DNA of 64,000 bases from Channallabes apus (taxonomy: Eukaryota > Chordata > Actinopteri > Siluriformes > Clariidae): positions 26,984,431 to 27,048,430 of the forward strand of contig CM060104.1 in NCBI GenBank assembly GCA_030522415.1, written 5' to 3'. Shown piece after piece: positions 25,055 through 36,560 of the stretch. Position numbers and translations under genes: made by a program. The notes beneath the pieces were generated by a model that worked only from the letters and a program-made list of their open reading frames with translations, did not search any database and was not told the origin of the DNA. How positions within the stretch are numbered: position 1 is the first letter of the stretch; every line of letters begins with the position of its first letter.

Positions 25055-25428
25055 CATTCATTCATTCATTCATCTTCTGTACCGCTTTATCCTTCTATTC
25101 AGGGTCGCGGGGGGCCTGGAGCCTATCCCAGGAGGCTTAGGGCACATGGCGGGGTACACACTGGACAGGGTGCCAATCCATCGCAGGGCACACACTCATA
25201 CGCACATTCACACACACACTACGGTCAATTTAGGAACGCCAATTAGCCTAACCTGCATGTCTTTGGACTGTGGGAGGAAACCGGAGTACCCGGAGGAAAC
25301 CCACCAAGCACGGGGAGAACATGCAAACTCCATGCACACAGAGACGGGAATCGAGCCTGGCCGGGGAATCGAACCCAGACCCTGGAGGTGCAAGGCGACA
25401 GTCCTAACCACTACACCACCGTGCCGCC
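25055..25428 (-). repeat. Full-length V-SINE with 14-bp target duplication
   Basis: Reverse-oriented copy of the same family; ATTGTGTTATTATT lies at 25041-25054 and 25429-25442. It produces a spurious 170-residue open frame on the + strand. Confidence 0.93.
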
Positions 25429-25442
25429 ATTGTGTTATTATT

Positions 25443-26159
25443 GTCTGCTTATATTTTTTGAACATCTCTCCATATTTCCTAGCGTTTTTTTCCTGACCTG
25501 GATTTTAATGAAGATGTTTTCTTCAGCATGGTGACCTCTCCAATGAAACCCAAAGCCTCCCACTGTGTACATGGAGGACGGTTTTAGTGTACAGCAGGGA
25601 CCCAATTTGCAGCAGTGGGTCAGTGACTCTATGGCTTGGAGAGACGGGGGTGGTTTTACAGCAGGGGTGAATGGAGTACAGCCTGACTCAGTGTGTGCTT
25701 TATTGCTTTTCTGTGCTTTTGAGAAGTAATCAGCTTTGATATCAAACATCCAAACAGATACCAGTATCCAGCTTCACACAGAAAGTGTACCCCATTTCTT
25801 AGAGGATTTCCTTACAGTATGATTTGAATGATGTCTGCTGTTAAAGAAAAATACTGTGCTTTAAATATTTACTGAAAAGTCTGCAATTAGTTAATTATTT
25901 TTGTTTCTGTTTCCAGGCAAGCAACTTCATGATTTGAGTTTCGGACCACATGTCTCCATGCTCGGTTATTCCCACAGGTTGGTTTCAACTTGCTTGGTCC
26001 ATATCTTTCTGGCTTCTTATTTATTACTGTATGTAGACCAGCACTTCCAGAAAAGGAGTTCATCATATGTACACATGTGGCTGAAACAACCTTTGTGTCT
26101 GGATTTCCTCCTGCATCACTATGCAAATCTGCCTTTATTTAAACTCTAAGAGTTCATTC
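25443..26159. other. Intergenic, nothing recognised
   Basis: No repeat end or coding similarity noted. Confidence 0.45.
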
Positions 26160-26930
26160 AGTCACCAAAACCTGTAGCTTTGATTACAGCACACAATGTG
26201 TTGTCCATTTCATATGTGAAAATGATTCTTTGTTCTCCCAGAAACTCTATTTCACACTCCTGAAAATATGTCATGTGCCATCAGGGAAGTAAACCTCCAT
26301 AGATGTGATAACCTGGTGATTCAGTACATTCAGGTGGTCAGCTGACTTCATTTGATTGACACATACAGTAATGTTGCTGCGTCTAATACCCCTATCTCAC
26401 CTATGCGGTTTCGCGCAGTGGCTGCAAATACAGTTCATTATGATTCACCGCGAGTTTTTGGTGTTGTTAGTACACTTCCATCTTTCCGCGTGAAAAATTA
26501 AACATGTTGAATTTTTTTTGTGGGCCTCGCGGAAGTTTGCAGACTTTGGCGAACTTCGCGGAACGTTGGCGGGCAATCGCGGCAACTCACGGTGCCCGAC
26601 ACCGCATCTCACCGTGAGTCAAACCGCACAGGTGAGATAGGGGTAAAAACCTGAGCACCTGAAGCAACCCCAGATCATAACACCGTCTCCAGAGGCTTGT
26701 ACAGAGGACACTATGCATGCTGGGTGCATCGCTTCCTTTCTTACCCTGACACGCCCATCGCTCTGGAATAGGCTCGATCTGAAGTCATCAGGTCACATGA
26801 TCTTTTTTCATCACTCCAAAGTCGAATCTTTATGCTCCCTAGCAAACTGAAGACCACATTTCTTCCAGGTTTTGATGATGTGTTGTGTTCAAGTCTGTTT
26901 TATTGTTTAATTTTCTATTGCAGCTCAATA
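26160..26930 (-). mobile_element. Decayed Tc1-like relic (antisense), interrupted by a MITE
   Basis: 26160-26386 and 26646-26930 together read like the antisense of a Tc1-like transposase gene ('attcagtacattcaggtggtcagctgac', then 'ccccagatcataacac', 'cactatgcatgctgggtgcat', 'aatctttatgctccctagcaa'). Family assignment comes from remembered fish Tc1 consensus blocks. No open frame survives. Confidence 0.55.
26389..26643. mobile_element. CpG-rich 255-bp MITE inserted in the Tc1-like relic
   Basis: CCCCTATCTCACCTATGCGG at the left is matched by the complement of the right end (CCCCTATCTCACCTGTGCGG, one mismatch), with TA on each side. The interior is unusually CpG-dense (cgcggaa, ggcgaacttcgcgg, gggcaatcgcggc). 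No coding capacity. Superfamily not assigned. Confidence 0.72.
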
Positions 26931-28284
26931 ATTTTATCCTTCCTGAAATGGCTATTTTTGGGGGGGTCAGGCAGTGTAGATTATCTACAGTAACATATAA
27001 TGTAAGAAAAATATTAGTTGAAACCTAGAGCTGTCCTGCCCACTTCCAAAGAATGTCTAAACAATCCTGGACTCTCCTGAGGAACACATTCACAAGCTGG
27101 GCTGCAGTTTGCACCAATCCCACTCATTCAGACAGAAGGTTGTCGAATGTAGAACTTTAGATTTGCTGACTTCTAGAGGTGCTGAGTCTTTAAATAATGT
27201 ATAAAAACCTATTATCAACAACAAAACCCTCCCAAAAGTGTTTCAGACAGAATAATTTAATGAATAATTTAACCCACATTGTTAGGTGTGTACTGGAGAT
27301 GAGTGAATAGCCAAACCAAGTCATGTTTTAGATTTGTTGCTAAGGTAGATTACAGTATATTAAAAAGAAGAGTCAGAGTCAGAAAGAGTCGGAATTTCAA
27401 GGAAACTATGCAAGGAACAGTGGGATAGTGGGATTATCAAACATCATAAACAGGAACCACTGAACAGAGAAGATCAGTAAGGAAAAAGAAACTGAAGGAG
27501 CAAATGAACAGGAAGTTCTAACCAAATAAAAAGAGGTCAAGAGGCAGATGGTGTGGGAGGATAATAATGCTCTGGGATATACAGATATTTATGTTTCACA
27601 CACTATACTAGAGAATTTATAAGAACTTCTGATGTATCGGTTTGTTTTTATTTCCTCACGCTTTGAGTCCTGGCGTAAATCCACTGATTCTGGCTTCCTG
27701 GCTTGTACAGACGTAGTTTGACGGACAGTTATAATTTCTGACCTGTCCATTGAGACATGTGTTCGCAATGGAAACAGAAAAACACACTTTCTAAAATCAG
27801 TTCCTGGTAGAACGTGCCAATCAGAACGACCCCCATGGCAAGGCTCAGAGTATAACCGTAAAAAACAGCAGCATGTCGTCTAACGTACTGCAAATGCCAA
27901 TAAACCCGCTTCTAAAACTGCATGCGAGTCTTCTCTGGGAAAACTGGATTCATGTTACGCTGGTTACCGGATAAGGTTAATGTAGTGGTTTGTTTGCTGG
28001 GAATGTCCGTGTACAATGTATATTTGCCTTGTTTAGAATATGAAGTCCTGTAATTTCTGCATTGATTCCATTATTGATTTTATTAATGTTAATTAATGAC
28101 GATAACAAAACCCATATTTGTGTGTGAATTAACAGTATCATGCCATTATTCATTATGCCATCTCACAGCACGGCTGAATTCTGCATTCCGATTAGTCAGC
28201 AGGTGTTGATTAGTTTACTTAAGCGTTTTTTTTTTTTTTTTCATTTTTGCATTACTATGTTTCAATAAATATATTGTGATCACA
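26931..28284. other. Intergenic, nothing recognised
   Basis: No repeat end or coding similarity noted. Confidence 0.45.
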
Positions 28285-29045
28285 AATTCAATTAAATTTT
28301 ATTTTATTCGTATAGCGCTTTTAACAATTGACATTGTCTCAAAGCAGCTTTACACAATCAAAAGAATTATTTAAGTTTGTATGGAATGTGAATGTGTATG
28401 AATCAAAATGGTCAGATGATGGTCACCAAATGGTCCCTGGTGAGCAAGCCGAGGGTGACAGTGGTAAGGAAAAACTCCCTGAGATGGTAATAGGAAGAAA
28501 CCTTGAGAGGAACCAGACTCAACAGGGAACCCATCCTCATCTGGGTGAAACAAATAGCAGGAAATGATCTGCATTTATACAGTGTGTTAGGTGGCAGCCA
28601 GTTCAGCTATAATAGTTGATGTTAATTGATGTTAAAATGGAGTCCAGTAGGTATTGGAGACTCAGATAGACTTGTAGAAAGTTCCAGTCCTGAACTATCG
28701 GACTGTCAAGTCCTCAGAGAAACAGCTGACAACACCAGTCGAGGCCAGAACCGTCTTCTAAGTAGAGAGAATCATCCCCAGACACCAGACGCATCCCAAA
28801 GAGACACACGGGGCATCCATGCGACGAGACCTCCAACCAGAAATGGGGCACCAGGATGGATCAGACAGGTCTGGAGGGCAGAGGGAGTCTGGATCACTGG
28901 CAGCTCAGGAACCACATGTGTAGCTCGACAGAGAGAGAGAGAGAGAGTGAAAGGGGGAGACAGGGGGAGAGAGAGAGAAAGAGTGAAAGGGGGAGACAGG
29001 GGGAGAGGGGAAAGAGAAAGAGGGGGAGAAAGGAAGAAGAGGAGA
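28285..29045 (-). repeat. Long interspersed repeat, reverse copy, with GA-rich interior
   Basis: 28285-28565 is the reverse counterpart of the 1620-1910 segment. It continues through 'ggggcaccaggatggatcagacaggtctggagggcagag' and a GAGA-rich purine stretch (28928-29045). Following sequence to about 29200 may belong to the same repeat. Open frames here are accidental. Confidence 0.7.
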
Positions 29046-29815
29046 GATGGCAATTAGGTATGGTCACAGTCACATAATGTATAATGTGAATGTATATTTA
29101 CTGTAGAGTGCAAGCAGGGACTCCGGCAGGACTAACTATGACATCATAACTAAAAGGGAGAGCCAGAAGGAAACACAAACATGAGGGCTCCCTGAGATGT
29201 AAAGCAAACAATCACCTCACCGTCAACATCACCTCACCACCAGTGCCTCTTACCATGTTCATGCCTCTCACTTCAGCACCACAACCAGCTCCATAGCTCA
29301 TTCAAAAGGGGTGGGGCGCCTCAACTCGACACGGCTAACAGCACATAACAGTCAACAATCCTGAGCATCAGTCTGGTGAGTAGCGGGTCTTTTGTGCCAA
29401 ACACAGGTCATGCAACTCTGCATATCCAGAATCTGACCATGCTGGGAATTCTTCCAAGCGAGGAAGGGCCACTGTCAATCTTCAACTGCATTCTCTAAGT
29501 TCTTTGTCTTTAGCCTCCGCCAGTAACAATCGTCCGCTGGCTTGGGATGATCACTGCCACTTCCAGAAGCCATGGAACTGCCATAGATCTTTTAAAGTAG
29601 AATATTAAATCTGCACATAACTGTCCATAACATCACATTTACTCAACATTTTGATTTCACTTACAGTGCAGGTTAAACTTCAGGCAAATATCTAAGTACT
29701 GCAAGAGATTCATTAAATTCTGTCTGAACAGTTTTGCCTGATGCTGAGATAAAATCTGGCTGGACAGGCAAGAAGACAGACTGGTTTCTTGTCCTTCAGT
29801 GTATCAAATGTAAAG

Positions 29816-29870
<55 letters not shown>
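29816..29870. repeat. AAT microsatellite
   Basis: About 17 pure AAT units. Confidence 0.95.
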
Positions 29871-29872
<2 letters not shown>

Positions 29873-31107
29873 CATCAGCATGAATAAATCACTTGGAGAT
29901 TTGTTGTACATTAACGGTACAGAGGATCCACTTCATCACATTTCCTGGTTCTTCGTAAGTGATCCAGTTAAATCCTGGGACAAATGCAGTCGAGTCAGAG
30001 TAAAAAGCTGAGAATGGATTAGCACAATCCTAAAGTTTGTAGTGCATTTAAAGGGATTATAGTGGCTAGCACAGAAGCTAATCCTATTAAAGCCGAACTC
30101 ACAGAGAACCCCATGATCCCTCTGCTCCCTCTTTGGCTGCTTGAATGTTTAATGATTCTGGAATTAATTAAGGTCAGAATATCTGACCGTTCCAGTGAGA
30201 AAGACCAGCTAACGTCCTGCTAATAAAAATAAGGCTGCTTTTCCATCCTTGCTGAGGCATGATAAACTGCGACCATGTGTGTTTTGACAGCCGTCTGAAA
30301 GTACATTATTCATTTGTACCTCGTACACCTAATTGGATCGATTTACGCCTTCGGAGGTCGTCGCCCTTGGAAACCACTTTGACTTCTCTACCCGCTCTTC
30401 TGATGTGGACTTGTATCAGGCTGAGCTGCAAATGTCTAAGAGCTGTGTGGTCAAAAGGACGAGACGGAGGTCTGTAATCTGTCCATCAATTTGATTGACA
30501 GGTCGTACTGGTTAATGTGACTGAATTGCTGCTGTGAGACTCTGAGAGATGTTCACAGTGTTTTGAGGTGGAGAGCTTGATCTCGGGATCTTTTCTACTG
30601 AAATAGCAAATAAAAAAGAAGCACGGGTATTGAAAGATATATGTGATGGTTTGGGAGAAGTGCTCACATGGTTCTAAAAGTTCAAGCAAATGTAAACGTA
30701 TAGCATTTTAAAGAGATTATACAGTATGTAAAAAAAATAATTTAAATTCCACTGAAAGACATCTGCTACTACATTGATTAGCGCATCAACTGAAAGAAAA
30801 AAACAACATTACTAACACTGGGTAATTTGGACAGCCTTTACCAAATCACCATCAATAAACAGTTAATAACTTCACTTTGAAATAGAAGGATTTTACTATA
30901 AAATAAAAATATAGTAGTACTTTGTGTATAAAGTAAAAGATAATTAAAACACAACTATGATGTTCATATTGAAGTTAATGGTTACACAATTAGCAGCTTT
31001 AACTCTACGCTATATAATTATACCAAATTTCACCAAAATGTTGGAGGTGTGTCTATTAAAAACAAAAATTATTTGTAAAGTCTCTTCAGCCTTTACTATA
31101 TTGAACA
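29871..31107. other. Intergenic, low-repeat; possible conserved noncoding segment
   Basis: 30085-30480 is repeat-free and of mixed composition. Otherwise AT-rich with nothing recognised. Confidence 0.3.
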
Positions 31108-31115
31108 CTCTAGAA

Positions 31116-31297
31116 CCGGGGTCTCCAAATCCAGTCCTGGAAGGCGAGTGACCAGTTTGTAATTCACCAACACCTAAACACACCCACTGAACCTACTGTA
31201 GTAATTAACAGATTAATTAAATCAGCTGTGTTTGAGAAGAAGAATCACCAAATTGTGTTGGACACTGGACCTCCAGGACTGGATTTGGAGACCCCTG
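31116..31297. mobile_element. Palindromic hAT-like MITE, 182 bp
   Basis: The terminal inverted repeat GGGGTCTCCAAATCCAGTCC is mirrored exactly at the right end. Target duplication CTCTAGAA lies at 31108-31115 and 31298-31305. No coding capacity. Confidence 0.85.
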
Positions 31298-31342
31298 CTC
31301 TAGAACAATGTGTTATTTGTTGATTTACCAGATTTTATAGTA

Positions 31343-33050
31343 CAGGGTGGGCCATTTATATAGATACACCTTAATAAAATGTGAATGGTTGGTGATATTA
31401 ACTTCCTTTTTGTGACACATTAGTATATGTGAGGGGGAAAACTTTTCAAGATGGGTGGTGACCATGGTGGCCATTTTGAAGTCGGCCATTTTGGATTCAA
31501 CTTTAGTTTTTTCAATAGGAAGAGGGTCATGTGACACATCAAACTTATTGGGAATTTCACATGAAAAACAATGGTGTGCTTGGTTTTAACATAACTTTAT
31601 TCTTTCAAAGTTTCTCTTTGTTTACAGTCATTGACGTGTCGCAGAGGTTAACACATACGGAGCAGATAGAAATTGTGTTGATGTCTGGTGAACGCAGTAA
31701 CCGGGCCATTGCAGCAGATTTCAATGCAAGACACCCTACAAGACCACCCATCTCCCATTCTACAGTTAACTAACAATAACTAATAATAATAATAAGTTAA
31801 TAATACATTAATAATAATTAATAAAAAGTAATTCATGAAAGAATAAAGTTACGTTAAAACCAAGCACACCATTGTTTTACTTGTGTGAGGGTTGCCCACT
31901 AGAGGGCAGTGTTTTTAGTTTGTAGTTTGGTTCCTAGACTCAGTTTCCCAGAAGGCTCCTTAGTCAGGTGACGTGGATGCTCACCTGAACTGAGGAGGCT
32001 CATTAGCACTGTTATAAATACCTGTTTGTTCTGGGAAACTGGGTCGAGCATTAATTTCTGTTATGTAGGTTTTGTTTCCTTTGTTCCTTGTTTTAGTTTG
32101 GTTTGATTATAGTTGGCGTTTAGTTTCTGGAGCTCTTTAAGTTTGTATTTGCTTTGATTTAGTTTATGTCTTAGGATTAGCCTCTAGGAGAATTAGCCTT
32201 TTGTGTTTACCCTTTTGTGTAAGTAACCCCCATTGCATGTTTAGCTAGTAGTCTGTTTAAATGCTAATGAGGGTGATACTAACATGTTTAGATCTTAGTC
32301 TGTCTAGTCTTTGAGTCTGTCTAGTCTCCTTGTCTGATTAGCTCTTAGTCTGTTTAGGTACTAACATCTTTAGCCACTAACCTTTAGAGTTCTTAGTCTG
32401 TTTCATACCTAGTCTGCTGTGTACCTTGTCTGTTCATTCCCTTGGGTCTCAGGCTACTGGCCTGTTGAGCCATTAGTCTGATTAGCTATGAGCTAGCTTA
32501 GCAGCTAATGTGCAGAACAGGTGGTAGACCTAGCCAAGCTTGTCTTGTTTGTTTATCCCTTGCATGCATAGTCCCTTGTGTTTAGTCCTCTAGGCTGTTT
32601 AGTGTGTCTTGTCTCGTCCAGTTTGTATCCCCATGTCTGTACTGTATTCGATCGTGTAGTCCCGAGTCTGTTGTGTTTTGAGTTCCCGTTTGATAGCATG
32701 CTCCATGTTTTTAGCCAACTTCCTTAGTTCATGTTTTGTTTGTTTGATTCTCATTAAAGACTTTTTTGTTACACTGCATCCCCTCTGCGTCTATGCCTCA
32801 ACAAGCCCAAGCCCACAGTCCAACATCATAGCAGAACGTGACAACTTGTGAAATTCCCAATAAGTTTGATGTGTCACATGACCCTCTTCCTATTGAAAAA
32901 ACTAAAGTTGGATCCAAAATGGCCACCATGGTCACCACCCATCTTGAAAAGTTTTCCCCCTCACATATATTAATGTGCCAGAAACAGGAAGTTAATATCA
33001 CCAACCATTTGCATTTTATTAAGGTGTATCTATATCAATGGCCCACCCTG
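31343..33050 (+). mobile_element. Internally deleted IS630-Tc1-mariner element with about 210-bp terminal inverted repeats
   Basis: The ends CAGGGTGGGCCA / TGGCCCACCCTG are flanked by TA (31341-31342 and 33051-33052). The long inverted repeats contain 'ccaccatggtc' and 'catgtgacacatcaaactta' blocks. A short + frame (31618-31773) encodes SQRLTHTEQIEIVLMSGERS and then NRAIAADFNARHPTRPP, an N-terminal helix-turn-helix of a Tc3-like transposase. The rest is deleted. The right inverted repeat is split by the solo LTR at 31884-32843. Confidence 0.82.
31884..32843 (+). mobile_element. Solo LTR, 960 bp, nested in a mariner-like terminal repeat
   Basis: It begins TGTGAGGGTT and ends CGTGACA (TG...CA), with a perfect 5-bp duplication ACTTG at 31879-31883 and 32844-32848. 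A TATA-like TATAAATA is at 32013-32020. Because the host inverted repeat has an uninterrupted partner at the other end, the insertion point is confirmed independently. No internal retroviral or Gypsy genes remain, as after LTR-LTR recombination. Confidence 0.85.
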
Positions 33051-33052
33051 TA

Positions 33053-34140
33053 CATTGGGACTGTTGACTCTTTAGCAATGTGTAATCAGCATTTCTGTTA
33101 ACACTTTAAGCATTTAGTCACTGAAGACACCAATTGGTGTGTGGGAGACTCCCCCCATTCTTCTATTATGCAGGTCATCATTAGCACAGTTGTATGGGGT
33201 CTTTGTTGCCATATTTTGGATTTTATAATGTAAAACACATTCCCAGTTGAAGCAGACAGGCCGGTCTAGCACCAATACTCTGTGTTATCAGCCATGCATG
33301 TGTAATCTGAGAAGAATGCGGTTTGGCGGTGTACTGATGGAAAACACAGGGATGTCTCTGAAAAAGATTTTTTTTTTGGATTTGTTTGTAAGGCAGCATA
33401 TGTTACTCCAAAAAAAAAACATTTTTCTGTGCCCTCACAGATATGCAGTTTCCCTTGCCACGGGCACTGGCACACACACATGCCATGACTGACTCAGGCT
33501 TTTGGACCTAACACTGATAACAGCTTAGATGGTCCTTTTTCTCTTTGTCCTAGAGAACATGAGAGCTTTTGGTTCCTTAACTATTTGAACTGTTGACTCA
33601 TTGTCCACCTTAGATGAGACAAATCCAAAGGAAGTCTTGGACAGTATTGATGCAGAGTTTCCTTAAGCTTTAATTTGCCTTTGCTAATGCAGTGACAAAT
33701 GGTGTTAAAGAACAAAGGTTTTACCAAAGTGTTCCACTACAGAAGCAGGATGTTTTTAAGACTGCAGGATCGGAGATCACGCATATTCAGTAGTGGTTTT
33801 CGACACTGTCCTTTACACAATGATATTTGACGAGTTCCCTTAAATTTGGGCACGTTATTTTAAAGGTATTAGATCATTTGATGGTGCATCTGTTGATAAA
33901 TCAAGCTTTTCTTTAAAGCTCCTTGTAACATAATTGATTCACCTTTTTAACAGCACTTGTTTCTCATCACCTTGTAATTTCTACGTGTTACATTATTAGT
34001 CTTGAATTGGCCCTGCCGCAACATTTAAGAGGATGTTTTAGTCAGCAGATGTTGCTGTAGTGTTTTTAATATGGTGAAGAGAGCATCTCCGCCTGTCATG
34101 TGTTAGACCAGGGTTCGACTCCCGACAGGTAAGATGTTTG
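33053..34140. other. Intergenic, nothing firmly recognised
   Basis: A SINE-head-like 'gggttcgactcccgacaggt' at about 34111 is too short to assign. Confidence 0.4.
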
Positions 34141-34384
34141 GGGCGGTGGTGACTCAGTGTATTAAGTCTGCATCACTGATTGGAAGGTCGGTGTTTTGAG
34201 CCCCAGCTCCACAAGGTTGCCGCTGTTGGGCCCTTAAGCAAGGCCCTTAACTCTGTCTGCTCCAGGGGCTTCATATAATGGCTGACCCTGTGCTCTGACC
34301 CTAGTCTACTAACAAGAAGCTGGGATATGCAAAGAATAAATAATTTCACTGTGCAGTAATGTCTATGTGATGAATAAAGTCTTA
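34141..34384 (+). repeat. tRNA-derived SINE, second family
   Basis: Clear head and body ('gggcccttaagcaaggcccttaactctgtctgctccagggg', 'gctgaccctgtgctctgaccc'), then 'tttcactgtgcagtaatgt' and 'gtgatgaataaag'. Confidence 0.8.
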
Positions 34385-34547
34385 ACTTTTTGGGGTTTCC
34401 ATACTGTTCCAACATTTTTTGAATTGGGGTTGTAAAAGAGAAATGACACAATCTGGTGTCACCCACATGAGGTTTTTTCTCATGTTGTTGATCTGTTCTT
34501 ATGGCTGCTCAAGGAGGACCATCCAGTTCACATATTTGATTTGAAAC

Positions 34548-34665
34548 ACTACACCGGTTTGGCACCCAATCCAGGGTGTATCCCACCTCGTGCCTCAAGT
34601 CTCCTGGGATAGGCTTCAGGCCCCCCACGACCCTGTATACAGGATAAAGCAGTATAGATGATGAG
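34548..34665 (+). repeat. V-SINE tail fragment
   Basis: Only the part from 'ggtttggcacccaatccagggtgt' to 'ggataaagcagtatagatgatgag' remains. Confidence 0.8.
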
Positions 34666-34674
34666 AAAGAGTGA

Positions 34675-34825
34675 GTAATTTAGAACAGCTTTTATACCGA
34701 ATGCTCTTCCTGCCACAACCCTCCCATTCTTATCCTGGCAATAAGGATGACCTGATGGCTGGGTATCAAACCTGGGCCTTTGGCATGGAAGAAGCTGACC
34801 GCTGCGCCACCACTGCCGCTTTTTC
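34675..34825 (-). repeat. SINE copy, third family
   Basis: The complement contains 'gcggcagtggtggcgcagcggtcagcttcttcc', a tRNA-like head with 'ccaggtttgatacccagcc', then 'ggcaggaagagcattcggtataaaagc'. Confidence 0.65.
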
Positions 34826-34915
34826 ATGTCGTTAGTTCATGGGGTTAGATATTCCTGTTTTGTGACAATATCCATTGTCAAAAGAGTTATATGAATAAAC
34901 TGAACTGAATTAACC

Positions 34916-35245
34916 AGGGCGGCACGGTGGTGTAGTGGTTAGCACTGTCGCCTTGCACCTCCAGGTTCCGGGTTCGATTCCCGTATCTGTGTGCATGGAG
35001 TTTGCATGTTCTCCCTTGGTGGGTTTCCTCCGGGTACTCCGGTTTCCTCCCACAGTCCAAAGATATGCAGGTTAAGCTAATTGGCGTTCTCATATTGACC
35101 ATAGTGTGTGTGTGTGTGCTCTGTGATGGATTGGCACGCTGTCCAGGGTGTACCCTGCCTCATGCCCTGAGTCTCCTGGGATAGGCTCCAGGTCCCCGCG
35201 ACCCTAAATACAGGATAAAGCGGTGTAGAAGATGAATGAATGAAT
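34916..35245 (+). repeat. V-SINE copy
   Basis: Head, central domain and tail all present. Flanks 'gaattaaccagg' and 'gaattaactgggg' suggest a short, slightly decayed target duplication. Confidence 0.9.
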
Positions 35246-35767
35246 TAACTGGGGAAATGGGAGCTCTCGCTTTGATTATCTACATCATTCTTTGTGTTTT
35301 AATCTCAGGTTAAAGTCTCTTATGGAGTTTAAACACAAGTCTAATCATCCTTTCTCCACTCGACTGATCACCATTCATGCTAACATCCATGGAGAAAATA
35401 ATCACTCACTGAAGAATTCATGTGCTTTTCTGGTCTGTGAGTGAAAATCAAAACTTAGAAATGGGATCTATGAGGCAAAATCCAATTTTTTAGTCATGTT
35501 TTGACATTTACACGTCTTTTTTCCCATTTTCCATTGGCCAGGGTTAAAACAAGCCAATCTGATTCAACTTTCTAATGTTACCTCAAATAAGAAGAGCCCG
35601 TCCCTACATCATGTTGTTCAGCTCTTCCGTTCTCTTAAGGGGTGTGGCTCAGCATTAGCTCATTTACATAGAGGATAAAAAGGAGACATTTGGAAGAGGA
35701 GTGAAATAAAAGGAGTTTGAGGTGTGAAACCATGTATTATCTGAGGGGCATTTTAGCTAGAGCATTA

Positions 35768-36004
35768 GGGGCACTGGTGGCTCAGGGGTAGGTGTTTCGC
35801 CTGTCATGCGGAAGGCTCGGGTTCGATTCCCAGCAAGTGCCCAAACCCCAGCCACTGGATGCAGTGCCGGTCCCAATCCCGGATAAAATGGGAGGGTTGC
35901 GTCAGGAAGGGCATCCGGCGTAAAACCTGTGCCAAGTTGTAGTGCGGACTGGATATTCCGCTGTGGCGACCCCTTGTCAGGAGCAGCCGAAAGAACAATA
36001 ACAA
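35768..36004 (+). repeat. tRNA-derived SINE with 19-bp target duplication
   Basis: Head 'ggcactggtggctcaggggtagg' with B box 'gggttcgattccc'. The body ends 'gggcatccggcgtaaaacc' then 'ccgctgtggcgaccccttgtcaggagcagccgaaag', as in DANA-like SINEs. CATTTTAG(C/T)TAGAGCATTA lies at 35749-35767 and 36005-36023. Confidence 0.9.
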
Positions 36005-36104
36005 CATTTTAGTTAGAGCATTAACACACACACACACACACACACATAATCTGGGGGAGCTCTGAGACCTGTGTGAACTAGTTAAAGTACTAAGAATACA
36101 TGTG

Positions 36105-36560
36105 ACCATTAACATTTACGTTACATTTAGGCATTTGGCAGACACCCTTATCCAGAGAGAGTTACACGTTTCCGTGATAGGATAGATCCTTACACTGGGT
36201 TACTGTAGGCTTCTAACTAAGTACTGTACCATGAGTCAAACCCTGGGGGGTGGCGGGATTAACCCACGTACTGAAGAAACAGATAAGTTTAAAGATTGCC
36301 AGAGACTCAGACATACAGACATCTAGAGGAAGTTCATTCCACTATTGAGGTGCCAGAACAGAAAAGAGTCTAGGTGTTTGAGTTGCTCTGTCTCTGAGAG
36401 ATGATGGGACGAGTCAAGCAGTGCTGGAGGATGAGCGAGAACGTGGTGCAGTGCGTGGTGTGATTAGAACTGAGAGGCTTTAGCTTTGTAGGCAAGCATC
36501 AGGGATTTGAATTTGATGCGGGCGAAGTTAGGTGATGTGGGAGAACTTGGGACGGTTGAA
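36105..36560. repeat. Probable interspersed repeat containing a SINE-like tail
   Basis: It starts 'acatttaggcatttggcagacacccttatccagagagag', the reverse of the tail used by the SINE at 55629. It continues with 'aagttcattccactattgaggtgccagaacagaaaagagtc'. Class unknown. Confidence 0.5.

Noticed and set aside
24984..25496. 170-codon open frame on +
   Set aside because: It is the antisense of a V-SINE; similar frames recur at every SINE copy.
28626..29057. 143-codon frame with Arg/Glu-rich end
   Set aside because: Lies in a dispersed repeat with GA arrays; not a gene.
32011..32020. TATAAATA as a gene promoter
   Set aside because: It lies inside the solo LTR and is best explained as the LTR's own promoter.
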